Shown here: positions 1 through 6,114 of the stretch, in pieces | Layout: every line of letters starts with the position of its first letter | Numbering within the stretch: position 1 is the stretch's first letter | Source of the DNA: Pusillimonas sp. UBA6240 | Lineage (GTDB): Bacteria; Pseudomonadota; Gammaproteobacteria; Burkholderiales; Burkholderiaceae_B | Length of the DNA stretch: 7,229 nt | NCBI GenBank assembly: GCA_002441445.1 | Contig: DJWC01000103.1 | Span: 629-7,857 of the forward strand | Direction of reading: 5' to 3' | The notes under the pieces: generated by a model | Database searches by the model: none | Seen by the model: the letters and a program-made list of their open reading frames with translations, nothing else | Told to the model about the DNA's origin: nothing | Program-made: the position numbers and the translations under genes

Positions 1-1070
1 ACGAAGCGCACCGATTGCGCATGGTCGCGATGGGTCAGCGGTATGCCGGCGTAGGCCGCGCAGGCCAGTGCGGCCGTAATGCCGGGCACGACTTCATACG
101 GCACGCCGTGGCGCCGAAGAAACTGCAGCTCCTCGCCGCCGCGGCCGAACACAAAGGCGTCGCCGCCTTTCAGCCGGACGACCAGGCGCCCCTGCCTCGC
201 ATGCGCCAGCATCAGCTCGTGGATGCGGGCTTGCGTGGCGTCGTGATTTTCGCCGGGTATCTTGCCCACGGCGATTTGCGTGGCGTCGCGCCGCGCCAAA
301 TCCAGGATTTCTTCGCCGACCAGGCGGTCGTGCAAAATGACGTCCGCTTCGTTGAGCGCGCGCAAGGCTTTCAGCGTCAGCAGGCCGGGGTCGCCGGGCC
401 CGGCGCCCACCAGTATCACCTTGCCGATGGGGCGGCCTTGCGCTTGCCGCAGTTCGGCATCCAGCAGGCGCTCGGCTTGCAGAGGCCGCTGCGCGCGCAG
501 CGCCGTGGCTACGGGACCGTCCATCAGCCAGTCATAGAATGCCCGGCGCTGGCGCAGGCCTGGCCTGGCGGCGCGTATCGCTTGGCGCTTGCGCGCCGCC
601 AATGCGGCCAGCGAGCCCAGGCTGTGATCGAACAGGCTTTCTATGCGTTCGCGCACGCGGCGCGCCAGGACCGGCGCGCTGCCCGCCGATGAAATGGCAA
701 TGGTCAGGGGGGAGCGGTCGACGATCGAAGGCACCTGGAAGGAAGACAGCTCGGGATCGTCGACGACGTTGACGAACAGTCTATGTTCGCTCGCCAGCGC
801 GGCGACACGCCGGTTGAGTTCGCGGTCGTCCGTGGCCGCCACCGCCAGCCACGCGCCGGCCAGCCAGCCGGGCTCGAAAACGCCCTGGATCAGTTCTATG
901 CGGCCTTGCCGGGACAGCTCTTGCAGGCATCGGGAGGCATCGAGGGCGCCGACCACGATCCGGGCCTCGCAGGCGAGCAGGCTTTTGACTTTCCTTTCGG
1001 CCACCGCGCCGCCGCCGACGACCAGCACGCGCCGGCCGCGCAGGTCGGCAAAGAGAGGGAACAATTTCAT
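1..1070 (-). CDS. cysG: Siroheme synthase CysG (trifunctional), 3' end cut by window edge
   Basis: This cytoplasmic enzyme makes siroheme from uroporphyrinogen III: two SAM-dependent methylations to precorrin-2, NAD-dependent oxidation to sirohydrochlorin, then iron insertion. The frame runs open from ATG at 1070-1068 off the left edge, giving 356 codons of the roughly 460 usual for the family. The N-terminal half (about residues 1-210) is the dehydrogenase/ferrochelatase module. It has a nucleotide-binding VVGGGAVAERK (17-27), AATDD (78-82), NVVDDP with Asp104, and ISSAGSAPVLARR with Ser128; both numbered residues match the positions known in enterobacterial CysG. The C-terminal half begins the uroporphyrinogen methyltransferase: VGAGPGDPGLLTLKA (221-235), HDRLV with Asp248, Lys270, RLKGGDAFVFGRGGEE (299-314), VVPGITAA (327-334), PLTHRDHAQSVR. 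The usual Pro of GGDPF is Ala305 here. The start is set by alignment of MKLFPLFADLRGRRVLVVGG with the family; its Shine-Dalgarno is weak (GAG seven bases away, behind a U8 tract). It lies 153 nt downstream of cysI, whose product needs siroheme. Confidence 0.96.
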   Translation of the reverse strand, partial: MKLFPLFADLRGRRVLVVGGGAVAERKVKSLLACEARIVVGALDASRCLQELSRQGRIELIQGVFEPGWLAGAWLAVAATDDRELNRRVAALASEHRLFVNVVDDPELSSFQVPSIVDRSPLTIAISSAGSAPVLARRVRERIESLFDHSLGSLAALAARKRQAIRAARPGLRQRRAFYDWLMDGPVATALRAQRPLQAERLLDAELRQAQGRPIGKVILVGAGPGDPGLLTLKALRALNEADVILHDRLVGEEILDLARRDATQIAVGKIPGENHDATQARIHELMLAHARQGRLVVRLKGGDAFVFGRGGEELQFLRRHGVPYEVVPGITAALACAAYAGIPLTHRDHAQSVRF

Positions 1071-1223
1071 GGCGGAACTCAAAAAAAAGCGAGAGGCGTG
1101 ATCGAGCGCGGGGGGCCCGGCGATCTTCGGCAGGCGATCCGCTGATGTCGTGATATCAATCGATGCCGATCGAAGACATGCATCGACAGTGGGCCGCGCT
1201 TTGGCGGCCGGTGATTTGCCGGC
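1071..1223 (-). other. cysI-cysG intergenic spacer with overlapping inverted repeats and a T8 tract
   Basis: This 153-nt non-coding spacer separates cysI from cysG. Directly after the cysI stop come two GC-rich inverted repeats that share bases: GCCGG/CCGGC (1207-1211 with 1219-1223, 7-nt loop) and GGCCGC/GCGGCC (1192-1197 with 1204-1209, 6-nt loop). They cannot both form fully in one RNA. A third perfect 7-bp repeat, TCGATGC/GCATCGA, spans 1160-1166 and 1180-1186. Eight consecutive A on the plus strand (1081-1088) give U8 in the transcript, 10 nt before the cysG ATG. None of the hairpins is followed directly by a U-run, so I do not call an intrinsic terminator. I see no convincing -35/-10 pair for cysG. 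The role may be processing, attenuation or none. Confidence 0.45.
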
Positions 1224-2939
1224 TCATGCCGATTCCCCGGCGTGGGCCGGGCCCAGCACGATGGGCGTCAGGTTCTGGCCGGGCGCCGGTATGACGCCGG
1301 TGCGCAGCAGAAAATCGCCGAATTTCTCGTCGCCTTGCCTGTCCGCGGCATAGGCGCCGAACAAGCCGTCCAGCGTGCCGAGTATCTCTGGTTCCGCGAT
1401 GTTCTCGCGATAGGCGATGTTCAGGCGCTCGCCGGTGAAGTCCGCGCCCAGGCGCAAGTCATAGCGGCCCACGGCCCTGCCCACCAGGGCGATCTCGCCC
1501 AGATAGGGGCGCGAACAGCCGTTGGGGCAGCCCGAAATGCGAAGCAGGATGGGGGCTTCTTCCAGGCCGTGCTTGCTCAGCAAGGCTTCCAGCTTGGACA
1601 GCAGCACGGGCGCATAGCGCTCGCTTTCCGCCATGGCCAGGCCGCAGGTGGGCAGGGCCACGCAGGCGATGCTGTGCCGGCGGATGCCGCTTTGCCGCTT
1701 ATAGCCATCCAGGCCGTATTGGGCGACCAGCCGGTCTATCTCGCCGCGATCTTCGGCGGCGACATTGGCGACGACCAGATTCTGGTTACAGGTCATGCGG
1801 AATTCGCCTTTGTGGATCTTGGCGATTTCACGCACGCCGGTCTGCAGTTGCAGCCCATTCGCATCCCACAGGCGGCCGGATTCGATATACAGGCCCAGAT
1901 GCCAGAAGCCGTCCTCGCCTTCGATCCAGCCGTAGCGGTCGCCATTCGATTCGAAACGGTAAGGACGGCTGGGCTGCAAGGCAAAGCCTATGCGCTGCTC
2001 CAGTTGCTCTTTGAACCATTCCAGGCCGTGGTGATCCAGGGTGTACTTCAGCCGCGCATGCTGGCGTTCCGAGCGGTTGCCGTAATCGCGCTGCAAGGTG
2101 ACGACGCCCTCGGCCACCGGGATCAGCCGGTCGGGCGTCACGAAGCCGATCAGGCTGCCCAGGCGCGGATAGGTGCTGTCGTCCCCGTGGGTCGCGCCCA
2201 TGCCGCCGCCGATGGCCACATTGAAGCCTTGCAGCCGGCCGTTTTCGATGATGGCGATCAGCCCCAGGTCCTGGGCGAAGACGTCCACGTCATTGGTGGG
2301 CGGTATGGCGAGGCCCATCTTGAATTTGCGCGGCAGATAGGTGTCGCCGTATATCGGTTCCTCTTCCGGTTCGCCGGTGATCTTCTCGCCGTCCAGCCAG
2401 ATCTCATGATAGGCGCGGGTGCGCGGGATGAAATGGTCCGATAGCTTGTGCGCCCATTCCTGCACCAGCCGATGCTGGCTGGACAGGTAGGGATTGACCG
2501 AGCTCACCACCTGGCGGTTGACGTCGCCGCAAGCGGCGATGGTCGTCGCTAGCGCTTTGTTGATGGCCTGCATGGTGGGCTTGAGATTGCGCTTGATGAT
2601 GCCGTGCCACTGGAAAGTCTGGCGTGTGGTGATGCGCAGCCCCCGGCCGGCATACGTGGTGGCGATGTCGTCGAACACCAGCCACTGGGCCGGCGTCACC
2701 ACGCCGCCCGGCAGCCGGGCGCGCACCATGAAGGCATAGGCGGGCTCCAGCTTTTGCTTGCGGCGTTCTTCGCGCGCGTCGCGGTCGTCCTGCTGGTAGC
2801 TGCCATGGAACTTCAGCAGCTTGTTGTCATCGTCGCCGATGGCGCCCGTGACCGGGTCGCGCAGGCCTTCCTCTATGGTGCCGCGCAGATGCCGGCTGTC
2901 CGCCTTGATTTGCTCTAAATGGGAAAGGGTATTGCTCAT
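1224..2939 (-). CDS. cysI: Sulfite reductase [NADPH] hemoprotein beta-component
   Basis: CysI carries the active site of assimilatory sulfite reductase and reduces sulfite to sulfide with six electrons delivered by CysJ. The product is 571 aa, almost exactly the 570 aa of the E. coli protein. The cluster/siroheme ligands are clear: ACVALPTC gives Cys426 and Cys432, and SGCPNGCSRP gives Cys471 and Cys475. The substrate-pocket residues known from E. coli (Arg83, Arg153, Lys215, Lys217) correspond to Arg73 (MVRARLPGG), Arg142 (DVNRQVV), Lys205 and Lys207 (LPRKFK). Other family blocks are FHGSYQQDDRD (44-54), TRQTFQWHG (105-113), AEGVVTLQRDYGNR (276-289) and EIAKIHKGEFR (371-381). The reading frame extends 97 codons upstream without a stop, but homology begins at ATG 2939-2937 (MSNTLSHLEQIKADSRHLRG), which has an AGGA five bases ahead. 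It follows cysJ by 70 nt and precedes cysG. It is a CysJ-dependent type, not a ferredoxin-dependent SirA/NirA, judging by length and the adjacent cysJ. Confidence 0.98.
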   Translation of the reverse strand: MSNTLSHLEQIKADSRHLRGTIEEGLRDPVTGAIGDDDNKLLKFHGSYQQDDRDAREERRKQKLEPAYAFMVRARLPGGVVTPAQWLVFDDIATTYAGRGLRITTRQTFQWHGIIKRNLKPTMQAINKALATTIAACGDVNRQVVSSVNPYLSSQHRLVQEWAHKLSDHFIPRTRAYHEIWLDGEKITGEPEEEPIYGDTYLPRKFKMGLAIPPTNDVDVFAQDLGLIAIIENGRLQGFNVAIGGGMGATHGDDSTYPRLGSLIGFVTPDRLIPVAEGVVTLQRDYGNRSERQHARLKYTLDHHGLEWFKEQLEQRIGFALQPSRPYRFESNGDRYGWIEGEDGFWHLGLYIESGRLWDANGLQLQTGVREIAKIHKGEFRMTCNQNLVVANVAAEDRGEIDRLVAQYGLDGYKRQSGIRRHSIACVALPTCGLAMAESERYAPVLLSKLEALLSKHGLEEAPILLRISGCPNGCSRPYLGEIALVGRAVGRYDLRLGADFTGERLNIAYRENIAEPEILGTLDGLFGAYAADRQGDEKFGDFLLRTGVIPAPGQNLTPIVLGPAHAGESA

Positions 2940-2944
2940 GGATA

Positions 2945-2948
2945 TCCT
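2945..2948 (-). promoter_or_regulatory. Ribosome binding site of cysI
   Basis: An AGGA on the minus strand (TCCT on the plus strand) sits five bases before the ATG at 2939-2937. It fixes the cysI start against the longer open frame that continues upstream into the cysJ region. Confidence 0.7.
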
Positions 2949-2971
2949 GAAAAACCGGTATGCGTGGTAGC

Positions 2972-2984
2972 GGGCCGGGGGCCC
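2972..2984 (-). other. Small GC hairpin in the cysJ-cysI spacer
   Basis: In the 70-nt spacer between the cysJ stop and the cysI start there is a perfect 5-bp inverted repeat, GGGCC/GGCCC with a 3-nt loop. It lies about 21 nt before the cysI ribosome binding site. No U-run follows directly, so it is not a terminator. It could protect a transcript end or slightly adjust the CysJ:CysI ratio, which is not one to one in the known holoenzyme (alpha8 beta4). In DNA this rich in G and C such a short stem can also arise by chance. Confidence 0.35.
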
Positions 2985-3009
2985 TTGCGGCCTGTGGCGG
3001 GAGCAGCCG

Positions 3010-4806
3010 CTAGTAGACGTCGCGGGCGTAGCGCCCCTGCGCCGCCAGGTCGTCCAGCCATTCCTTGGCTTGCGCCTCGTCCAGCCCGCCCTCCTGGCGG
3101 GCGATGCGCAGCAGCGCTTGCTGCACGTCGCGCGCCATGCGCGTGGCATCGCCGCAGACGTAGACATGGGCGCCGCCCTGTATCCAGTCGTACAGATCGC
3201 CGGCGCGTTCCAGCAGTTTGTCCTGCACATAGACTTTCTCGGCCTGATCGCGGGAGAATGCCAGGTCCAGGCGGTGCAGGTGGCCGTCCTGCAGGGCGCG
3301 CTGCCACTCCGTCTGATAAAGAAAATCCGAAGAGAAATGCGGATTGCCGAAGAACAGCCAATTGCGGCCGCTGGCGCCCGCCGCGCCGCGTTCCTGGACG
3401 AAGGCGCGGAAGGGGGCGATGCCGGTTCCGGGCCCGATCATGATGATGTCGCGCGAGCTGTCGGAGGGCAGGCGGAAGCGCTGGTTCTCTTCGACGAAGA
3501 CAGGCACTTGCCCGCCTTCGGGCAAGTGCGCGAGGAAATTGGACGCCGCGCCCCAGCGCGCTTCGCCCTCGTATTCATAGGCGACGTTGGCCAGCGTCAG
3601 ATGCACTTCGTTCTCGACCACCGACTGGCTGGAGGCGATGGAATACATGCGCGGTGTCAAGGGCCTGAGGGCCTTGACCAGCGCGGCGCCCGTCCATTTG
3701 GCCGGATAGGCCTTGAGTATATCGATGAGCTGGCGGCTTTCCAGAACCGCCTTGAGCGCATCGATGGACTGCGGCTGCAACAGGGCGTGCAGGTTGGCGT
3801 CGCCGGACAGCTCGGCATGGGCCGTGAGAAAGGGCTTGGTGAGCTGCGTCAGTTCGCGGTGCCGGCTCAGCCATTCCTTCAAGCTGCGCTTGACGTGATT
3901 GACCTCGATGCTTTCCTCGCCGTCCAGGTTCAGGACGTCCAGGACTCTTTCAACGAGCGCCGGCGATTGCGTGGGCCAGACGCCCAATGCGTCGCCGGGC
4001 TGGTATTCGATGTGGCTGCCTTCCAGCGAGATTTCCAGGTGGCGCACATCCTTGTCGCTGCCGCGGCCGGTAATGGGCTGATTGAGCAGCAATTCGGCCA
4101 GGAAGGGCTGTTCCCGAGTGGCTTTGGATGCCTGGGGACGCAGCGGCGTGACGCTGGCGGCCGGCGCTTCGGCTTGCTTGAGCGCTTTCTGCGCGTGGCC
4201 GATGACGGCGGCTTGCCAGGGCAGGGCCACGGTCTCGATATCCAGGTCGGCCGCGCCGACTTCCTGCAGGCGCTCCGCGCCCAGTTCGGCCAGGCGGGCG
4301 TCGATGTTCTGCGCTATGCCGCAGAACGATGGATAGCTGGAATCGCCCAGGCCCAGCACCGCGTACTTCAATTGCGGCAGCTTGGGAGCGCGCCGGCTGG
4401 ACAGGAATTCCACGAAGGCCAGGGAGTCGTCGGGCGCTTCGCCATCGCCCTGAGTGCTGATGACGATGTACAGCAACTGCTCTTCCTTGAGCTCGCGGGT
4501 CGGATAGCGGTCCGCGCGCAGCAATCGGACGTTCAGCCCCAGTTCTTCCGTGCGCTCGGCCAGCGACTCGGCGACGCGCTTGGCATTGCCGGTCTGGCTG
4601 CCATACACGATGGTCAGCCGCTTGGCGGCGGCCGTACCGGGGACGGCGGCGACCACGGGCGGCGGCGCGAGCCGGCCCGCCTGCCTGACTTGGGCGACCC
4701 CGGCGAAATAACCGGAAAGCCAGCTCAAGGCATTGGATTCCAGGCCCTCGGCCAGCTCGGTGATCAGGGTATGCTTGGATTCGGGAAGATAAGAAGGGGC
4801 CAGCAT
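3010..4806 (-). CDS. cysJ: Sulfite reductase [NADPH] flavoprotein alpha-component
   Basis: CysJ takes electrons from NADPH and passes them through FAD and FMN to the CysI hemoprotein. The product has 598 aa (E. coli CysJ has 599). Domains in order: an N-terminal segment with LSWLSGYFAGVAQ (28-40); a flavodoxin FMN domain (about 63-210) with VYGSQTGNAKR (67-77), STQGDGEAP (117-125) and GLGDSSY (152-158); a linker; then an FNR-type module with YQPGDALGVW (268-277), the FAD motif RPLTPRMYSIASS (381-393), the NADPH motif MIGPGTGIAPFRAF (456-469), FFGNPH (485-490), SRDQAEKVYVQDKL (518-531) and YVCGDATRMARDV (549-561). It ends in the family terminal ARDVY, whose last Tyr598 stacks on FAD in relatives. 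The chosen ATG (4806-4804) is the first possible start after an in-frame TGA 9 nt further upstream. No good Shine-Dalgarno precedes it. First gene of the cysJIG group; stop is TAG. Confidence 0.98.
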   Translation of the reverse strand: MLAPSYLPESKHTLITELAEGLESNALSWLSGYFAGVAQVRQAGRLAPPPVVAAVPGTAAAKRLTIVYGSQTGNAKRVAESLAERTEELGLNVRLLRADRYPTRELKEEQLLYIVISTQGDGEAPDDSLAFVEFLSSRRAPKLPQLKYAVLGLGDSSYPSFCGIAQNIDARLAELGAERLQEVGAADLDIETVALPWQAAVIGHAQKALKQAEAPAASVTPLRPQASKATREQPFLAELLLNQPITGRGSDKDVRHLEISLEGSHIEYQPGDALGVWPTQSPALVERVLDVLNLDGEESIEVNHVKRSLKEWLSRHRELTQLTKPFLTAHAELSGDANLHALLQPQSIDALKAVLESRQLIDILKAYPAKWTGAALVKALRPLTPRMYSIASSQSVVENEVHLTLANVAYEYEGEARWGAASNFLAHLPEGGQVPVFVEENQRFRLPSDSSRDIIMIGPGTGIAPFRAFVQERGAAGASGRNWLFFGNPHFSSDFLYQTEWQRALQDGHLHRLDLAFSRDQAEKVYVQDKLLERAGDLYDWIQGGAHVYVCGDATRMARDVQQALLRIARQEGGLDEAQAKEWLDDLAAQGRYARDVY

Positions 4807-4836
4807 GGGGTGCGCTCATTGATGGAATACCCTTCA

Positions 4837-4865
4837 ATTCTAGGCAGCCCGGCGCCCGAGGCGAA
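4837..4865 (-). promoter_or_regulatory. Candidate sigma70 promoter of cysJIG
   Basis: On the minus strand TAGAAT (4842 to 4837; five of six match TATAAT) is preceded by 17 nt and then TTCGCC (4865 to 4860), a poor -35. A start of transcription about seven bases on, near 4830, would leave a leader of roughly 24 nt before the cysJ ATG. A good -10 with a poor -35 is what an activator-dependent promoter looks like. This is inference from the sequence only. Confidence 0.45.
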
Positions 4866-4872
4866 CGATTGG

Positions 4873-4903
4873 ATCTTTATTTCTATATTGCTTATATGGT
4901 TAT
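4873..4903 (-). promoter_or_regulatory. AT-rich operator-like stretch, possible CysB (LysR-type) site
   Basis: Of these 31 bases 25 are A or T, in a locus that is otherwise strongly GC-rich. On the plus strand TTAT recurs at 4877-4880, 4892-4895 and 4900-4903. An interrupted dyad ATAT-N5-ATAT lies at 4885-4897, and T4884 with A4896 fits the T-N11-A rule of LysR-family operators. Measured from the inferred start near 4830 the stretch lies at about -43 to -73, where CysB binds at known sulfur-assimilation promoters. Sulfite reductase genes are CysB targets in studied proteobacteria. No regulator gene is in the window, so the assignment to CysB is inferred. Confidence 0.4.
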
Positions 4904-4926
4904 GAGCGAAGGTAGGAATTGGGCAG

Positions 4927-6114
4927 TCAGGTTTCAGAATAATGCAGCCAGCCGTCTTCCAGCCATTGCTCCAGCATGGCCCGGGCGGCGGGGTCCAGGC
5001 GCCTGGCCGAGGGGCTCGCGCAATCGAGGGATCGGGCATCGGCCAATTGTTTCAACGGGGCGCTGGCGGGCGTCCGGGCCACTTCGCCATTGATGAAAAG
5101 CTGCTTGCCGCGGTACATCAAACGCGTGCAGCGGTCCAGCACCAGCCTGCCTGTGGCGGGCAGCGCCTGCTCCAGGGCGGGGTGGTCTTCGCCGGGCTCG
5201 AAATAGGCATGGGTGGGCGGTTCGGTCAGCCACACCCCCAGAAAGCGCGTGGCCAGCGCTTCGTCGTAGCGGATTTTCCGGACGGCCGCCAGCGCCGCGT
5301 CCAGCATCGCCCGCGGCAGTTCCGCGGGAGTCTCGGTGGCGGGAACGCCGCGGTCCGCATAGGTCGTGGAAAGGTCGGGGCCGGGCAGCGGAGGCTCGGC
5401 ATACAGGCCGCCCATATCGCCCAGCCCGGCCATGATCCGGTCATTGGCCGCCTCGAGCATGCCGCTGGCCAGCGCCGCCTGGGTGGGCGCGCGAAAGCCT
5501 ATGGAGATGGTCATGCAGTCCCCTTGCGCTATGCCGTCATGGGCCACATGCGGAGGAAGGTAGAGCATGTCGCCCGGCTCCAGGATGAATTCCTCTTCGG
5601 GCTGGAAATCGCTGAGTATCTTCAGCGGCAGGCCCGGCTGCAGGGACAGGTCTTTCTGCCGGCTGATGCGCCATCGGCGCCGGCCGTGGGCTTGCAGCAG
5701 AAAGACGTCATAGCTGTCGAAGTGCGGGCCGACGCCGCCGCCATCGCTGGCGATGCTGATCATGGCGTCGTCCAGCCGGGCGTCCGAAATGAAGCGGAAG
5801 CGGCGCATGAGTTCGGCGGTGGCGTCATCGTGCAGGTCGACGCTTTGCGCCAGTACGGTCCAGCCCGGCTTTTGGGACGAGGGCAAGCGCGCGAACGGCC
5901 CGCTTTTCATGTTCCAGCCCCGATCGTCGCGCCAGATCAGCCGCGACTCGACTTCTTCCCGCCTGACCAGTTTGCGGATGTCGACCATGGACAAGGACGG
6001 CTGAAAGCCCGGTATGGCCTGCCGTATCAGCAAAGGCTTGCGCTGCCAGTGGCGTTTCATGAATTGGCGCGGCGTCAGGCCGCCCAGCAATGCTGTGGCT
6101 GTGTCCAGGGTCAT
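4927..6114 (-). CDS. roxA: Cupin/JmjC-type 2-oxoglutarate oxygenase, ribosomal protein uL16 arginine hydroxylase family (RoxA/YcfD)
   Basis: The family member in E. coli (YcfD/RoxA) hydroxylates an arginine of ribosomal protein uL16, using Fe(II), oxygen and 2-oxoglutarate. This product is 395 aa, slightly longer than the 373 aa of E. coli. The N-terminus LTPRQFMKRHWQRKPLLIRQA (13-33) resembles the family start. The JmjC/cupin core holds the iron triad: GPHFDSYDVFLLQAHG gives His131 and Asp133, and PPHVAHDG gives His192. Arg146 in GRRRWRI matches the 2-oxoglutarate-binding Arg140 of YcfD. GDMLYLPPHVAHDG (181-194) and TISIGFRAPT (202-211) complete the barrel. The C-terminal part (about 265-395) is the winged-helix-like dimer/tail region, with the basic RLMYRGKQLFINGE (331-344). 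The ATG (6114-6112) overlaps the mutS TGA by the shared ATGA and has no Shine-Dalgarno, so translation probably depends on ribosomes finishing mutS. The substrate is inferred from the family. Confidence 0.9.
   Translation of the reverse strand: MTLDTATALLGGLTPRQFMKRHWQRKPLLIRQAIPGFQPSLSMVDIRKLVRREEVESRLIWRDDRGWNMKSGPFARLPSSQKPGWTVLAQSVDLHDDATAELMRRFRFISDARLDDAMISIASDGGGVGPHFDSYDVFLLQAHGRRRWRISRQKDLSLQPGLPLKILSDFQPEEEFILEPGDMLYLPPHVAHDGIAQGDCMTISIGFRAPTQAALASGMLEAANDRIMAGLGDMGGLYAEPPLPGPDLSTTYADRGVPATETPAELPRAMLDAALAAVRKIRYDEALATRFLGVWLTEPPTHAYFEPGEDHPALEQALPATGRLVLDRCTRLMYRGKQLFINGEVARTPASAPLKQLADARSLDCASPSARRLDPAARAMLEQWLEDGWLHYSET

Larger units (their letters stand above)
4807..4926 (-). 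other. roxA-cysJ intergenic region, control region of cysJIG
   Basis: This 120-nt gap holds the only strongly AT-rich DNA in the window. I see no hairpin plus U-run after the roxA stop, so no intrinsic terminator for the mutS-roxA transcript is evident and read-through into cysJ is possible. The promoter and activator-like elements are given separately. Confidence 0.6.

Noticed and set aside
15..692. A 225-codon plus-strand open frame at the left end
   Set aside because: It is antisense to cysG, whose minus-strand frame from 1070 to the window edge has a complete set of dehydrogenase/chelatase and methyltransferase motifs. The plus-strand translation resembles no known family.
1081..1130. 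Rho-independent terminator before cysG (inverted repeats followed by U8)
   Set aside because: The nearest stem, CGGG/CCCG within a GATCG/CGATC pair, ends well before the U-run and the stem is short. A true intrinsic terminator has the U-run directly after the stem; and the U8 tract leads straight into the cysG start.
1242..2444. A 400-codon plus-strand open frame opposite cysI
   Set aside because: Same reason: it mirrors the codon pattern of cysI and shows no family motif, and cysI on the other strand has all its catalytic residues.
2940..3230. N-terminal extension of cysI by 97 codons to an upstream start at 3230
   Set aside because: The extra residues are an out-of-frame reading of the cysJ C-terminus, lack homology to CysI, and the ATG at 2939 has a well-placed AGGA.
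3070..4905. A 611-codon open frame on the plus strand covering nearly all of cysJ
   Set aside because: It lies antisense to a complete, motif-verified cysJ. Its translation is a low-complexity mix rich in Gly, Ala, Arg, Gln and Val without any recognisable domain, the usual result of third-position GC bias in GC-rich DNA.
4807..4926. Small RNA or riboswitch in the cysJ leader
   Set aside because: The inferred leader is only about 24 nt, too short for an aptamer, and no stable fold or conserved core motif is seen in the gap.
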